Below are positions 6,058 through 7,090 of a stretch of 7,090 bases of DNA, in pieces; positions within the stretch are counted from its first letter, which is position 1, and every line of letters begins with the position of its first letter. Both the position numbers and the translations under genes were made by a program. The notes below the pieces were generated by a model. That model saw nothing but the letters and a program-made list of their open reading frames with translations, was not told where the DNA came from and did not search any database. The DNA is taken from contig DDJH01000066.1 of NCBI GenBank assembly GCA_002338895.1, positions 15,834 to 22,923 of the forward strand, given 5' to 3'. This stretch comes from Lentisphaeria bacterium UBA1829. Its GTDB lineage: Bacteria; Verrucomicrobiota; Lentisphaeria; Victivallales; UBA1829.

Positions 6058-7090
6058 TCATTTCCCGACCTCCAGCTCGTAAAGCAGAATGCTCCGGTCG
6101 TCTGCTCCGTTGTCCAGAATCAGACGGACTGTTCCATCCCGTTCCCGGCCATCGACCGGAAGTTCAAACAGCCGTTTTCCGGAGGAGTCGCACGCAAAGA
6201 TCCGAAACTCTCCGGGGAGTTTCAAAAAGAGTTCCGCCCGGTTCCTGCGCAGAAGCATTTTTCCGGGATCTCCCGCTTTCTCCTGAATGGTTCTTTCCCT
6301 GTCGGCAAAAGTCTGCCCGTCACACTTGACGTCGGTCAGATGCATCAGCAGGAGTCGACGGCTCTCCGGAAGGGGACGATCATCGGCCGATGCCAGGAAA
6401 AACGCCGCAGGAGCCGATCCGTTCCGGATACGCATCCGCTTTCCGGAAAACGATTTCTTCTCCGGAAGAACAAGAGCCTCGCTCCGCTCGGCGGCCACAT
6501 GAAAAGTTCCCTGTTCCGGATCCAGAACCAGTTCACCGGTTGTGCTGACAATCTTCTCTCCCTGTGCTTTGCCGGGGGGAATCACGCCGGCTCGGGTCAG
6601 GTCCGCAAAGAAAGAGTCCTCCTTCCCGTGCCGGATCCATGTCTTGCGATCCGGCGTTTCCGAGGGAGCGAGAATCAGAGGGAGATCGGCGGAGGAGTTT
6701 TCCGTTCTCAGACGGATCCGGGTCATCAGGGGCAGACGAGTTCCGATGAGACCCGCGGCCTTTTCCGTCGTCAGCGCGGAGAGCGGCGCCGCCGAGACGT
6801 CGTTCCGCAGGAAAAGCAGCGCTCCGCAGCGGGAGGCCAGACGCATCATCGGATTTGTCCCGATCAGAAACGGTCCCAGTTCCGGTTTTGCCTCCTGTCC
6901 GGCTTTTCCGGTGTAGTAGAACTGGATCAGACCGTCGTAGTCCTGAAGCGCGGCATACGCGCCGGCAAGGAGCGGACCCTCGAAGATATAGGAGTTCGGA
7001 TAGCAGTAGTTCCATTCCGAAATCACCATGGGTTTCCCGTCCAGCGCGTGCCGGAAAACGTCGCGGATCCCGCCCGCGGCGGCGGCAACG
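6058..7090 (-). CDS. C-terminal part of a second clan GH-A-like glycosidase (5' end outside the window)
   Basis: The frame is open from the right edge of the window down to TGA at 6058-6060, giving 343 residues. The Met at 7029 is internal, not a start: upstream codons continue in frame and read GIRDVFRHALDGKPMVISEWNY. GKPMVISEWN is the typical strand-7 segment of a clan GH-A barrel, and its Glu (7015-7017) is the candidate nucleophile. The barrel then ends (about the next 70 residues, including GLIQFYYTG), followed by about 230 residues of beta-rich sequence in what look like two domains. One contains STTGELVLD and the stretch RRLLLMHLTDVK, which resembles the post-barrel domains of large glycosidases from Lentisphaerota and related phyla. 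The acid/base Glu and any signal peptide are off the window, so family, substrate and location cannot be set. It is convergent with the operon to its left, so it is separately transcribed. Confidence 0.85.
   Translation of the reverse strand, partial: VAAAAGGIRDVFRHALDGKPMVISEWNYCYPNSYIFEGPLLAGAYAALQDYDGLIQFYYTGKAGQEAKPELGPFLIGTNPMMRLASRCGALLFLRNDVSAAPLSALTTEKAAGLIGTRLPLMTRIRLRTENSSADLPLILAPSETPDRKTWIRHGKEDSFFADLTRAGVIPPGKAQGEKIVSTTGELVLDPEQGTFHVAAERSEALVLPEKKSFSGKRMRIRNGSAPAAFFLASADDRPLPESRRLLLMHLTDVKCDGQTFADRERTIQEKAGDPGKMLLRRNRAELFLKLPGEFRIFACDSSGKRLFELPVDGRERDGTVRLILDNGADDRSILLYELEVGK

Noticed and set aside
5231..6061. A 276-codon antisense frame covering the SGNH hydrolase gene
   Set aside because: The sense frame carries all four SGNH blocks. 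The antisense product matches no family I know, and its start lies inside the convergent gene's stop region.
6058..7029. Complete 323-residue gene starting at the Met at 7029
   Set aside because: The frame continues upstream to the window edge and encodes the lead-in of the strand-7 barrel segment, so this Met is internal and the gene is partial.

Overview
This is a GC-rich window in which nearly every base is coding. It looks like part of a polysaccharide-degradation locus from a bacterium of the Planctomycetota-Verrucomicrobiota-Lentisphaerota group. Lentisphaerota of the Victivallis type is my best guess. The taxonomy is an inference from three things: the GC content, the large secreted multi-module glycosidases, and an upstream gene fragment whose tail looks like an H-X9-DG pseudopilin of the kind that is abundant in those phyla. 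No rRNA, tRNA, CRISPR array or insertion sequence is visible.

Layout, left to right. (1) Positions 1-120 hold the 3' end of a plus-strand gene, possibly a pseudopilin. (2) Positions 148-1152 encode a 334-residue exported protein made only of two beta-sandwich, carbohydrate-binding-like modules, with no catalytic domain. (3) Positions 1227-5324 encode a 1365-residue exported clan GH-A (GH39-like) glycosidase. It has three N-terminal binding-like modules, an Ig-like domain, a TIM barrel with candidate catalytic residues E760 and E881, further beta-sandwich domains and a C-terminal CBM9-like domain. (4) Positions 5321-6007 encode a 228-residue SGNH/GDSL esterase with no signal peptide, whose start overlaps the glycosidase stop in ATGA. 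(5) A 15-bp hairpin at 6017-6053 fills the gap before a convergent gene. (6) Positions 6058-7090, minus strand, hold the C-terminal 343 codons of a second GH-A-like glycosidase that runs out of the window.

The binding-only protein is a paralogue of the N-terminal part of the glycosidase beside it. Both mature chains begin with EPGNL and match through to WCDDVSFE, at a constant net nucleotide offset of 1,094 bp. This is a local partial duplication that has produced a free-standing binding protein next to its enzyme-fused copy.

Proposed working of the locus (inference): the two exported proteins bind and cleave an unidentified, probably decorated glycan outside the cytoplasm. The SGNH enzyme removes acyl groups from imported fragments, and the second glycosidase acts on the same or a related substrate. 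The upstream pseudopilin-like gene may belong to the same transcript. The substrate cannot be read from the sequence.
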